Shown: piece after piece, positions 19,255-27,071 of the stretch
Layout of the letters: every line of letters starts with the position of its first letter
Position numbering within the stretch: the first letter of the stretch is position 1
NCBI GenBank assembly: GCA_018053995.1
Contig: JAGPKJ010000010.1
Coordinates: 1 to 39,320 of the forward strand
Direction of reading: 5' to 3'
Origin: Lachnospiraceae bacterium
GTDB taxonomy: Bacteria; Bacillota; Clostridia; Lachnospirales; Lachnospiraceae
DNA length: 39,320 nucleotides
Notes under the pieces: generated by a model
Seen by the model: only the letters and a program-made list of their open reading frames with translations
Database searches by the model: none
What the model was told of the DNA's origin: nothing
Program-made: the position numbers and the translations under genes

Positions 19255-19270
19255 ATACAATATATAGTGT
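19255..19270 (-). promoter_or_regulatory. NrdR box, promoter-distal (near consensus)
   Basis: ATACAATATATAGTGT matches 15 of 16 positions of the NrdR consensus. NrdR is the ATP-cone-containing repressor of ribonucleotide reductase genes and typically binds box pairs about three helical turns apart; here the separation is 31 bp. Both boxes lie upstream of the -35 rather than over it. Confidence 0.8.
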
Positions 19271-19389
19271 GTATGGATTTTTACGCTTACGTGACGCACT
19301 GATCCAGTGCCAGAGCCTGTCTTGAAAGAAACGAATGTTTTTTTATTTGTTCAGACTACATCAGTCAACTAAAATAGAATGAATTATTG

Positions 19390-20442
19390 TCATCTTGACA
19401 CAAGGAAACTGTACTCTCTCTGCGCATTCGTATCGTCAGGATATACAGCAAGATATTTCTTCATGAGTTTGCATGCGCCGCTGTAATCCATCGTATATTC
19501 ACAGGCACATATCTCATTATACTTAAGGGTCTGCATTATCGATGCACTGTCTTTTGCTCCCATTCCTGATCTGAACGACGCAAGTGCATCACTATACTGC
19601 TCATCCTTCATTTCACATATCCCTAGTTCGTTATATATCGCGGCACTGTTCTTGTCTTTCGAAAGATATCCGTTAAGTATGCTCATCGCATAATCATAAT
19701 CACCTGATGCCTCATAAGTCTTTCCAAGATACATAGCCGTCTCTGCATTAGGAGTTCTTTTATTTGCCGTCTCAAGATGTTCCTTGGCCTTATCGTACTG
19801 TCCCATATCATAATAAAAACAGCCCAGATCAAAATCAGTCATCGTAGCCGAGTGCTTATCGAGCACTTTTTGGAGTATCTCCTTGCCGGCATCCGCATAT
19901 CCGTGCGTAGCGAGTGCATCATAGATATCCCTTGCGCGTGAATAATCCGTTGTTTTCAGGTCGACTGCACGGTCAAAATCAGCCCTGGCTCCATTATAAT
20001 TATCCTGTGAAAGCTCAACACATCCGCGCAGATAAAATGCATCTGCTTCATCCGGTTTCACTGATATGATCGCATTATAGACCCCTATCGACTTATCCGG
20101 ATCTCCTGCTTTGTCATATGCCGCTGCGAGATAATAATCCATATCATAATCGATTGCCTGTGGAAGGAGACGATTCATCGAAAGTGCCTTTGTAAAAGCT
20201 TCTACGGCTCCTTTGTAATCAGTCAGTCCCATATCCGCTATGCCGATCCCGCGCAGGATAAGGCGCTCATTTTCGCCCGCCTTCTCCGCTGCCTTAAAAT
20301 CATTCAGCGCTTCTTTATACTCAAGCGACTCTATCGCCGCCATGCCTTTATCTATATTTGTCGTTCCACTGCCGCATCCGCCAAGCATAAACACCATTAT
20401 GACAAATAGAAGCGACAGAGCACAGATTTTAGTCTTTCTCAT
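19390..20442 (-). CDS. tetratricopeptide-repeat lipoprotein
   Basis: 350 residues from the ATG at 20442. This start opens a lipoprotein signal peptide (MRKTKICALSLLFVIMVFML) ending in a lipobox with Cys23 (MLGGC); in-frame codons further upstream would bury it. The rest is built of consecutive TPR units, with recognisable repeats such as ALNDFKAAEKAGE, AVEAFTKALSMN, DADAFYLRGCVELSQDNYNGARADFDRA-type helices and AKEHLETANKRTPN. It should sit on the outer face of the membrane as a protein-interaction scaffold. It is the last gene downstream of the PucR-type regulator, but a 147-bp gap with a TATACT -10-like element suggests it may have its own promoter. Confidence 0.85.
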   Translation of the reverse strand: MRKTKICALSLLFVIMVFMLGGCGSGTTNIDKGMAAIESLEYKEALNDFKAAEKAGENERLILRGIGIADMGLTDYKGAVEAFTKALSMNRLLPQAIDYDMDYYLAAAYDKAGDPDKSIGVYNAIISVKPDEADAFYLRGCVELSQDNYNGARADFDRAVDLKTTDYSRARDIYDALATHGYADAGKEILQKVLDKHSATMTDFDLGCFYYDMGQYDKAKEHLETANKRTPNAETAMYLGKTYEASGDYDYAMSILNGYLSKDKNSAAIYNELGICEMKDEQYSDALASFRSGMGAKDSASIMQTLKYNEICACEYTMDYSGACKLMKKYLAVYPDDTNAQREYSFLVSR

Positions 20443-20589
20443 ATGTCCACTGTTCCCCCAGTAAGAACCACACATCACTACAATGTATCTTACCGCAGCC
20501 CGGATTCGTGATCTGACATTCCAATGATCTAATGCCTTCCGGTCAGTACACGGCTTCTCACAGTATAACAGGAACAGTGAAAGATTTCA

Positions 20590-21729
20590 TCATGAATCAT
20601 AAAGTTCTTCGATCTCAAGGGCAAGTTTTACCGAAAGCCTGTCGCTGAGTGACGTCATATCCATGCCAATTATATTTCGTATCTTTCCAAGCTGATAATT
20701 GATCGTATTGCGATGCAGAAAAAGCTCATCTGCAGCTTCCTGTACACTTCCGTCATGTTCTATATATGTTCTGATAAGCTTCATATATCCTGTATCATTC
20801 TCACGATCATATCTCTTTAATTTTCCAAGAATATTGTTATCATATTCTTCAAGTGTTTCAGTTGAATCTACTGAAAGCAGTATCTTCTTGATACCAAGTT
20901 CATCATAGAACAGGCAGTCGTCATCATGCAGATATCTGCTCTCCAGGAGACTTGTGACCTTGCGGAAATCACGACTGATTTCACTAAGTCTGCTGTGATT
21001 CGAACCTGCTGCCGTCTTCATCCCCGGGCGTTTAAGATTCTCTATAAGCGCCCGCAGATCCTTATCCTGTACATCACAAAATACGACAAATATATCATTT
21101 CCTTTGAGGAATGCCCCATATCTGCACCCCAGAAAATGACCTTTCTTCTCGATCTGATATCTCACATTCTGCATATCGGAATGTCCGGTGCTCTCCGACC
21201 GCATACCTACAATGCAATAATTCCCATGCAGGTTAAAACCATTTCTCTCAAGTGTACTTTCATATTCCCTGATATCATTCGGATAAAATATGATATTGCG
21301 GAATATCACCCCTATGCTCTCTTCTTCACGATCATTCTCTATTATCCTGTTGCAGAATTCACGCGTTATATCGACTATCCTTGTCTTCCATGGTATCTGC
21401 AAAAGCGGAAAGCTGTTCTGATTGCAGTACGATATCACATCGGCTTCCACCGATGTGATATACGGACCGAGATTGACGACAAGACCACTGACATTCTCTT
21501 CCGCCAGGCTCTTTACGAATGACATCATCCAGCCACTGTCTTCCTTCCCGTTATGTGCTATGCCCGTCGTGAACACAAGCTCATTTCCGTGAAGAAATAA
21601 TGCGGCTTCACTGTCTTCTATCGTATGCACCCAGCTTACGATATTTCCCATACCGTCTGCTCCCGCAAGAATGCTCATGCCGTAAGTATAATTTACATTT
21701 TCGCACAGACTTCCTAGTGTTACCGCCAT
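20590..21729 (-). CDS. PucR-family transcriptional regulator
   Basis: 379 residues, shorter than the approximately 500 usual for PucR. An N-terminal PucR domain is visible (SLCENVNYTYGMSILAGADG, then FTTGIAHNG and GLVVNLGPYI). A degenerate middle domain follows, then a C-terminal HTH of the PucR/CdaR type: VQEAADELFLHRNTINYQLG near 335-355. PucR-like proteins often control purine, hydantoin or pyrimidine catabolism genes. Its position at the downstream end of the pyrimidine cluster suggests it is the pathway regulator. AGGAGG lies just upstream of the ATG, and the next gene upstream ends 30 bp away, so they are co-transcribed. Confidence 0.88.
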   Translation of the reverse strand: MAVTLGSLCENVNYTYGMSILAGADGMGNIVSWVHTIEDSEAALFLHGNELVFTTGIAHNGKEDSGWMMSFVKSLAEENVSGLVVNLGPYITSVEADVISYCNQNSFPLLQIPWKTRIVDITREFCNRIIENDREEESIGVIFRNIIFYPNDIREYESTLERNGFNLHGNYCIVGMRSESTGHSDMQNVRYQIEKKGHFLGCRYGAFLKGNDIFVVFCDVQDKDLRALIENLKRPGMKTAAGSNHSRLSEISRDFRKVTSLLESRYLHDDDCLFYDELGIKKILLSVDSTETLEEYDNNILGKLKRYDRENDTGYMKLIRTYIEHDGSVQEAADELFLHRNTINYQLGKIRNIIGMDMTSLSDRLSVKLALEIEELYDS

Positions 21730-21759
21730 AGTACCGCCTCCTGTCTGTTCGCCTGCTGT

Positions 21760-22395
21760 CTACATTCTCCCTGACTTCTTCAAAAAAGATATGTAAGCTA
21801 AGACTACCTCTGCGCATCCCTCAACTCCAAGATGCGCTGTATTAAGCGACATATCATAATTGAGCGGATCATTCCATGTCTTTCCCCATGTGTAATATCT
21901 GTAATACTCGCCTCTGTATCGGTCTGTCTTTCTTATAAGCTGCTTTGCACGTTCATCGGAAACAAACAGTTTCTCATGTATCGTCTTTATGCAGTATTCC
22001 TCCGGTGCCGAGACGAATGCTGTTATAACATTCTTATTTTCTTTCAGAACATTATCCGCACATTTACCGAGGATTATGCAGCTCTGTGTCTGTGCTAGCT
22101 CCTGTATTATCTTCGCCTGTATGTTGAAAAGATTGATATCAGAGATGAAACCCTTTTCATGCGGCTCAGCTACAGTCTGCCTGGGCATCGAACGGAGCCG
22201 CCCGGATATAAGCCTTCCACGAAGTTTCTCATTTGTCTCCGCAAACAGATTCTCATCTATTCCGCTCTGCTCAGAAGCCATGGTAAGGAGTTGTCTGTCA
22301 TATACGGGTATCTTAAGTATCTCTCCGAGTCTGTCTGCAACGTCACAACCTTTACTTCCAAAACCTCGTGCGATAGTTATCACATAATTATCCAT
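21760..22395 (-). CDS. cytidylate-kinase-like family protein
   Basis: 211 residues. The N-terminus VITIARGFGSKGCDVADRLG is the variant P-loop (G-x-G-S-x-G) of the Cytidylate_kin2 family, followed by IPVYDRQLLTMASEQSGID. SCIILGKCADNVLKENKNVI is the conserved core, where relatives have G(R)CAD. The middle region WGKTWNDPLNYDMSLNTAHLG is also typical. Family members phosphorylate unknown substrates, perhaps nucleotides; a role in pyrimidine metabolism is suggested only by location between the amidohydrolase and the PucR regulator. Confidence 0.85.
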   Translation of the reverse strand: MDNYVITIARGFGSKGCDVADRLGEILKIPVYDRQLLTMASEQSGIDENLFAETNEKLRGRLISGRLRSMPRQTVAEPHEKGFISDINLFNIQAKIIQELAQTQSCIILGKCADNVLKENKNVITAFVSAPEEYCIKTIHEKLFVSDERAKQLIRKTDRYRGEYYRYYTWGKTWNDPLNYDMSLNTAHLGVEGCAEVVLAYISFLKKSGRM

Positions 22396-22420
22396 GTGCG
22401 CCTCTCATTCTTCTATCCTG

Positions 22421-22507
22421 AGCCTGCTTGATCCTACTTGATCTTGCTTGATCCTGCTTGATTCTGCTTAATACTTCTTAATCACAATCCTGCTTGATCA
22501 TACTTAA
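22421..22507. repeat. 10-bp tandem repeat (cttgatcctg-type)
   Basis: About six consecutive degenerate decamers of the form atcctgcttg at 22421-22480, with further partial copies to 22507, filling the gap between the amidohydrolase stop and the cytidylate-kinase-like start. The period equals one DNA helical turn. No hairpin or T-run is formed. Confidence 0.8.
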
Positions 22508-23793
22508 GACTCTGCAAGACTGCTGCCGTTCTTACTGTCACATTCGAGCACCGCTCCGAGCAGTACAGATGCACCTTTTGTACACTGCTCTGTAGATGTG
22601 AATTCCGGCTCGCAATGTGAATGTCCATCCTTTGACGGAACAAATACCATAGTTGTAGGCAGCATATATGATGCGAACTGTGCATCGTGTCCTGCGCCCG
22701 AATTGATCCTCTGATTTGAATATCCAAGTTTATTTACCGAATCCTGAACATAGCTTACGAGTGTCTTATCGTAATATACCGTGTCTCTTGTCCATGCGAC
22801 TTCATATCCTGTCTTACAGCCGACTTCTTCCTTTGGCATATTCTCGATGATCTTAACTACCTGTTCGATGACCTTAGGATCCTCGTGACGCGCGTCGAGC
22901 GAAAATTCACAGTAATCCGGGATTACTGTATGTACATCCGGATGAAGCACTATCTCACCGGTCGTATAGACGAGCTCACTATCCAGCTTATCAAGTTCCG
23001 TATGAAGATAATCAAGAAGCTTTGCCGCTGCGTAGAGTGCATCATGTCTGTACTTCATCGGTGTTGTTCCGGCGTGATCAGCCTGTCCATACGTCTTGAT
23101 CCTGTAATTGACCATGCCAAGCACGCATGTGACTACGCCGATATCATTGCCTGCTGCCTCAAGAATAGGTCCCTGTTCAATATGAAGTTCGAACATCGCC
23201 ATATAATCCTTAGGATTTATACGGTTCTTTTTATCACCCTTATATCCTGAAGCGTCGAGTGCCATTCCAAAAGTCTTTGACGGATCGAGTATCGACTTTG
23301 ATGCGAGCATATTCTCTTCCTTGAAATTCTTCCTTATCTCTGCCGGCAGATAATCGTATGTAACGATGCCTGAGCACATCATTGCCGGCGGATAGAGTGA
23401 GCCTTCCTCGTTAGTCCATATCATTGCGACCAGATTATGCTTATGCGGGATCTTCTTGTCGGCTACTGTCTCAAGGACTTCCATTGCACTCATTACACCG
23501 AGTATTCCGTCGAAATTGCCGCCATTCCTTACTGAATCAACATGTGATGCCATTACGATAGCCGGAAGTGACGGGTCTGTCCCTTCAAGAGTCGCATATA
23601 CATCTGCCACGTCATCTGTCTTTATCGTGCACCCGATAGCCTTCATCCTCTTTATGAATTCTTCCCTGGCCTGTTTTGCTTCCGGTGAAAGGCTGTACCT
23701 TGTTATGCCGCCGTGTCCTGCATCACCGTAATGGCTCATAGTCGTTATCTTATCCTGCATTCTCTCTTTTGAACATTCATATATCTCATCCAT
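22504..23793 (-). CDS. M20-family amidohydrolase, probably beta-ureidopropionase (N-carbamoyl-beta-alanine amidohydrolase)
   Basis: 429 residues from the ATG at 23793 (GGAG, 6-bp spacing); two in-frame ATGs upstream fit less well. It belongs to the hydantoinase/carbamoylase (allantoate amidohydrolase-like) branch of M20. Metal-site motifs: ASHVDSV, GNFDGILGV, WTNEEGS, FELHIEQGP, and near the C-terminus DGHSHCEPEF. QADHAGTTPM is the dimerisation/substrate loop signature of this branch. In context it would hydrolyse N-carbamoyl-beta-alanine to beta-alanine, CO2 and ammonia, the third step of reductive pyrimidine breakdown. Allantoate or another N-carbamoyl amino acid cannot be excluded by sequence. 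Confidence 0.85.
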   Translation of the reverse strand: MDEIYECSKERMQDKITTMSHYGDAGHGGITRYSLSPEAKQAREEFIKRMKAIGCTIKTDDVADVYATLEGTDPSLPAIVMASHVDSVRNGGNFDGILGVMSAMEVLETVADKKIPHKHNLVAMIWTNEEGSLYPPAMMCSGIVTYDYLPAEIRKNFKEENMLASKSILDPSKTFGMALDASGYKGDKKNRINPKDYMAMFELHIEQGPILEAAGNDIGVVTCVLGMVNYRIKTYGQADHAGTTPMKYRHDALYAAAKLLDYLHTELDKLDSELVYTTGEIVLHPDVHTVIPDYCEFSLDARHEDPKVIEQVVKIIENMPKEEVGCKTGYEVAWTRDTVYYDKTLVSYVQDSVNKLGYSNQRINSGAGHDAQFASYMLPTTMVFVPSKDGHSHCEPEFTSTEQCTKGASVLLGAVLECDSKNGSSLAES

Positions 23794-23898
23794 ATGCTTC
23801 TCCATTCCGAAGTGCATCTGCGCTTCATTCGCTGTTCGACAATATTACTTTGTTCTTTTCTACGCTTCATTTTCCGCAATCTTAGCACCATCTCTTGT

Positions 23899-25455
23899 CT
23901 ATTTTCTTACTCTCGTGCCAGAGGACATCGCTCCTGTCGGACATACCGCGATACACAGATGGCACCCCACACATTTGTGCGGATCGAGTACTAAAGTACC
24001 CTTTAAGCTGCCAATCGACAGTGCCTGATGACCGGCATCATAACATGATGTTACGCATCGTCCGCATTCGACACATTCGCTATGATCTATCTTCGGATAG
24101 AGCACGCTCTCTCTGTCAAGTTCTTCCGGCGAAAGTATCTGTGACAATGCTTTTCCACATAGACTGCCTGTATTCATCTTCTTTTCTGTCAAATAAGAGG
24201 CTAGTCCGTACATAAGATCCGTTATTATCCCGTAACCATACTGCATCACCGCAGTCGTCACCTGAACCGTACCGCAGCCGAGACTTATGAACTCTGCCGC
24301 ATCGTGCCAGTTTTCTATTCCGCCCATGCCGCTAACCGGTATATCCTTAAGATATGCATTGTGCTTCATATCACTTATGAACCGCAGCGCCATAGGTCTT
24401 ACTGCATTTCCTGAATACCCGCCGACAGCTGATCTGCCGCGTACTGACGGTCCTGATGAGTAATCATCCAGATCTACATTTATAATGCTCTTGACTGTAT
24501 TTATCGCTGAGATGCCGTCCGCACCCGCATTTACAGCTGCTATCGCCGGGAGTTCCATATTAGTTACATTTGGTGTCATCTTCGCAAGTATCGGTCTTGA
24601 TGTTCCTTTTCTGGCAGCTGCCGTATATTTCGCTGTAAGCTCAGGATCAGTTCCGACATCTGCACCGAGACCGCTTCCACTCATATGCGGACACGAGAAA
24701 TTGAGTTCAATTATATCCGCTCCTGCTTCTTCAGCTTTCCTTGCAAGATATTTCCATTCTTCCTCATCGCGCCCCATTATTGACACGATGATCACCTTGG
24801 TCGGAAAATCAGTTTTAAGTCTGCGCAGTATATCAAGGTCTTCTTCAATCGGATGATCTGATATCTGTTCGATATTCTTAAGTCCTGTAAATCCACTCGT
24901 TCCATCTCTGCTTACATCAAATCTAGGTGATGCTTCGGCGCAGGGGCTCAGCATTCCGATCGTCTTATACGCTATTCCTGCCCATCCAAGCCTAAAAGCT
25001 TTAGCGATCATGTCATACCCGCTCGCGACCACCGATGATGACAGGAAAAACGGATTTTCGCATTTAACTCCCAGGAATTCTGTTTCAAGTCTGGACATAT
25101 CCGGAAGTTCAGTCTGCTTCCCATCTTTCCTTCTCATCTCTGAAAGCTCTGCCTGCTTCCCGTCTTTCCTTCTATTTTCCGCAAGTTCGCTTACAGCCAT
25201 GAGCGTTTGGGGAATATCAACACTCTTGTATATACGTGACCGCAGACATCCGCTCATGCACGCTCTACCTGTACAATTTATACAAGGCAGTACATCCGGC
25301 ACCAGATCTTCAGCTCTGCGTTCATCACGAAGTTTAAGCGCCTGCATGATACTTCCTATCTTTATTCCGTAAGGGCACGAACTTTCGCATGGATGTCCGC
25401 TGCACATCATACACTCTCTGCTTTCCGAACCGATCACATATTCTGGATATTCCAT
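23899..25455 (-). CDS. preA: PreA-type dihydropyrimidine dehydrogenase with fused N-terminal Fe-S domain
   Basis: 518 residues; AAAGGAGG precedes the ATG. The N-terminal approximately 75 residues have eight cysteines (15, 18, 23, 27, 58, 61, 66, 70), each quartet spaced Cx2Cx4Cx3C, like the Fe-S domain at the front of PreT, GltD and eukaryotic DPD. A charged linker with a 13-residue duplication (RRKDGKQ twice, 95-120) follows. From about 128 the protein closely parallels E. coli PreA: NPFFLSSSVVASGYDM, AYKTIGM, the active-site loop NFSCPHMSGSGLGADVG, AKMTPNVTNME, SAINTVKSI. It ends in two [4Fe-4S] motifs (CVECGRC and CVGCHLC). It should reduce uracil/thymine with FMN. No FAD/NADPH module is fused or adjacent, so the electron donor is open. 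Confidence 0.88.
   Translation of the reverse strand: MEYPEYVIGSESRECMMCSGHPCESSCPYGIKIGSIMQALKLRDERRAEDLVPDVLPCINCTGRACMSGCLRSRIYKSVDIPQTLMAVSELAENRRKDGKQAELSEMRRKDGKQTELPDMSRLETEFLGVKCENPFFLSSSVVASGYDMIAKAFRLGWAGIAYKTIGMLSPCAEASPRFDVSRDGTSGFTGLKNIEQISDHPIEEDLDILRRLKTDFPTKVIIVSIMGRDEEEWKYLARKAEEAGADIIELNFSCPHMSGSGLGADVGTDPELTAKYTAAARKGTSRPILAKMTPNVTNMELPAIAAVNAGADGISAINTVKSIINVDLDDYSSGPSVRGRSAVGGYSGNAVRPMALRFISDMKHNAYLKDIPVSGMGGIENWHDAAEFISLGCGTVQVTTAVMQYGYGIITDLMYGLASYLTEKKMNTGSLCGKALSQILSPEELDRESVLYPKIDHSECVECGRCVTSCYDAGHQALSIGSLKGTLVLDPHKCVGCHLCIAVCPTGAMSSGTRVRK
25102..25180. repeat. 39-bp imperfect tandem duplication inside preA
   Basis: Two copies in register (matching tgcttc at 25115 and 25154), in frame, encoding a repeated RRKDGKQxELxxM segment in the linker between the Fe-S and FMN domains. 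Confidence 0.8.
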
Positions 25456-25558
25456 TCCTGCCTCCTTTCATGTCCATATCTCTATGCATCCTGATACATC
25501 TTTCTCGCACCTGTGATTCTGCATAAGATCAACAATTTGCAATACAGCCTTGCCTTAT

Positions 25559-26929
25559 CTATCGTGCAGATGGTACACGGTGTATGAACTTACCGCTGCC
25601 GGGTTTGCCCTTGAATTCACCGTCTTCATATACGAGACTGCCACGCAGATAAGTCTTTACCGGATATCCATGCAGCTTCTTGCCTTCCCATATAGTGTGG
25701 TCGCAATCTGAATGCATATTTGACACGCTTATCGTAAAGTCCTTTGTCTTGTCATACAGAACGATATCCGCATCTTTTCCGATCTCGAGTGAACCCTTAT
25801 CACTGCAACCGAATATCCTTGCTACGTTAGTCGAGCAGAGTTCAACTGCTCTCTCGTACGTTATCTTTCCTGCACCCGCTGCATCAAGCATATAGGGATA
25901 CAGATTTTCGACTCCGGCGCAGCCATTCGGCACCTTCGTAAAATCGTCTTTGCCCCAGTCCTTTTCATAACTTTGGAATGGACAATGGTCAGTTGCGACC
26001 GTATCGATGAATCCCATCTGAATCGCCTGCCATAATGCCTGTCTGCTCTCCTCGCCCTTCATCGGTGGAGAACAGATGAAATTGCGTCCATCCGATCTCT
26101 TATATACATTGCTAGTAAATTCCAGATACTGCGGACATGTCTCAACGTATATCTTATGTCCCTCAGTCTTTGCTTTTATAACCGCTTCAAGTCCTTCTTT
26201 ATCAGCCATGTGTACAAGATAGAGTGGTGCATCCAGATGAGATGCCCAGTGCACGGCCCTCTTATCTGCTTCAGCTTCGACATATTCCGGTCTGCTCAGA
26301 TAATGGTGATACGCATCCATAGTTCCCGCTTTCCTAAAGTTCTCTATGTTGAGATCGATAAGATCAGGATTCTCCGCGTGAACATTGATCATTGCTCCAA
26401 GTTCTTTTGCACGCAGCATCAGTCTTACAAGCGTTCCATCATCGACCATCATATTTTCTTTCTTGTACACAAGAAAACACTTAAAACTTGTAACGCCTTC
26501 TTTTACAGCGGTCTCCATCTCATCTATGATGCTTCCGCCATTGAGATTCGTGATGCAGCAGTGCATCGCATAATCTGCACATGCATCCTTTTCAAGTATC
26601 GCCTTCTTCGAATTCACGAGATCCATTATCGTGCCGCCTTCATGCTGCACAGGATAATCGAATATCAAAGTCACGCCGCCGCATACCGCTGCTCTCGTTC
26701 CTGACAGATAGCTGTCGGCTGAAGTAGTCCCGCCAAACGGCATCTGCATGTGTGTATGCGCATCGAGCGCGCCCGGCAGCACCAGGAGTCCGGATGCATC
26801 GACTTCTTTATCCGCATGCATCTTAAGTTCCCTGCCTATATCAACTATCTTTCCATTTTCAACGGCTATATCCGCATCAAAGCTTCCTGATGCTGTCACT
26901 ATCGTACCGTTCCTTATGATAAGATCCAT
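25559..26929 (-). CDS. dihydropyrimidinase / D-hydantoinase
   Basis: 456 residues from the ATG at 26929 (GGAGG, 5-bp spacing). Opens the ring of dihydrouracil or dihydrothymine to give the N-carbamoyl beta-amino acid. Amidohydrolase-fold metal ligands are visible: the HxH motif DAHTHMQMPF, the carboxylated-lysine region TSFKCFLVYK, VHAENPDL, LVHMADKEG, and the aspartate-containing TDHCPF. The GTDADIVL-equivalent near the C-terminus reads EIGKDADIVLYD. Neighbours PreA and the amidohydrolase supply the steps before and after. The upstream gap carries competing hairpins (26963-27001). Confidence 0.92.
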   Translation of the reverse strand: MDLIIRNGTIVTASGSFDADIAVENGKIVDIGRELKMHADKEVDASGLLVLPGALDAHTHMQMPFGGTTSADSYLSGTRAAVCGGVTLIFDYPVQHEGGTIMDLVNSKKAILEKDACADYAMHCCITNLNGGSIIDEMETAVKEGVTSFKCFLVYKKENMMVDDGTLVRLMLRAKELGAMINVHAENPDLIDLNIENFRKAGTMDAYHHYLSRPEYVEAEADKRAVHWASHLDAPLYLVHMADKEGLEAVIKAKTEGHKIYVETCPQYLEFTSNVYKRSDGRNFICSPPMKGEESRQALWQAIQMGFIDTVATDHCPFQSYEKDWGKDDFTKVPNGCAGVENLYPYMLDAAGAGKITYERAVELCSTNVARIFGCSDKGSLEIGKDADIVLYDKTKDFTISVSNMHSDCDHTIWEGKKLHGYPVKTYLRGSLVYEDGEFKGKPGSGKFIHRVPSAR

Positions 26930-26962
26930 ATCTGCCTCCACTTCCGCTGTTCTTTTGCAGTG

Positions 26963-27001
26963 CTATCGTTTGAACAGCGATAGTGTTAGCGCTGTTCAAA
27001 C
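26963..27001 (-). promoter_or_regulatory. competing hairpins in the leader of the dihydropyrimidinase gene
   Basis: A perfect 12-bp inverted repeat, GTTTGAACAGCG (26968-26979) with CGCTGTTCAAAC (26990-27001), overlaps an alternative stem CTATCG (26963-26968) with CGATAG (26977-26982). The two pairings are mutually exclusive. A third GAACAGCG copy lies just upstream of the GGAGG site. There is no T-run, so it is not an intrinsic terminator. It could be an RNA-processing, stabilising or translational switch element. Confidence 0.5.
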
Positions 27002-27071
27002 CGATCACACTGAAACCTGTTGCACTCGTTCTTTTATCTGCCTTACTTTACTGAGTCTTCTTTACCAAGTC

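Noticed and set aside
19296..19310. GCACTG-ATC-CAGTGC as a terminator after the TPR gene
   Set aside because: The palindrome is perfect but the loop is only 3 nt and no T-run follows on either strand; its role is unclear.
22421..22507. Decamer array as a terminator
   Set aside because: It has direct repeats only, with no inverted pairing and no T-run.
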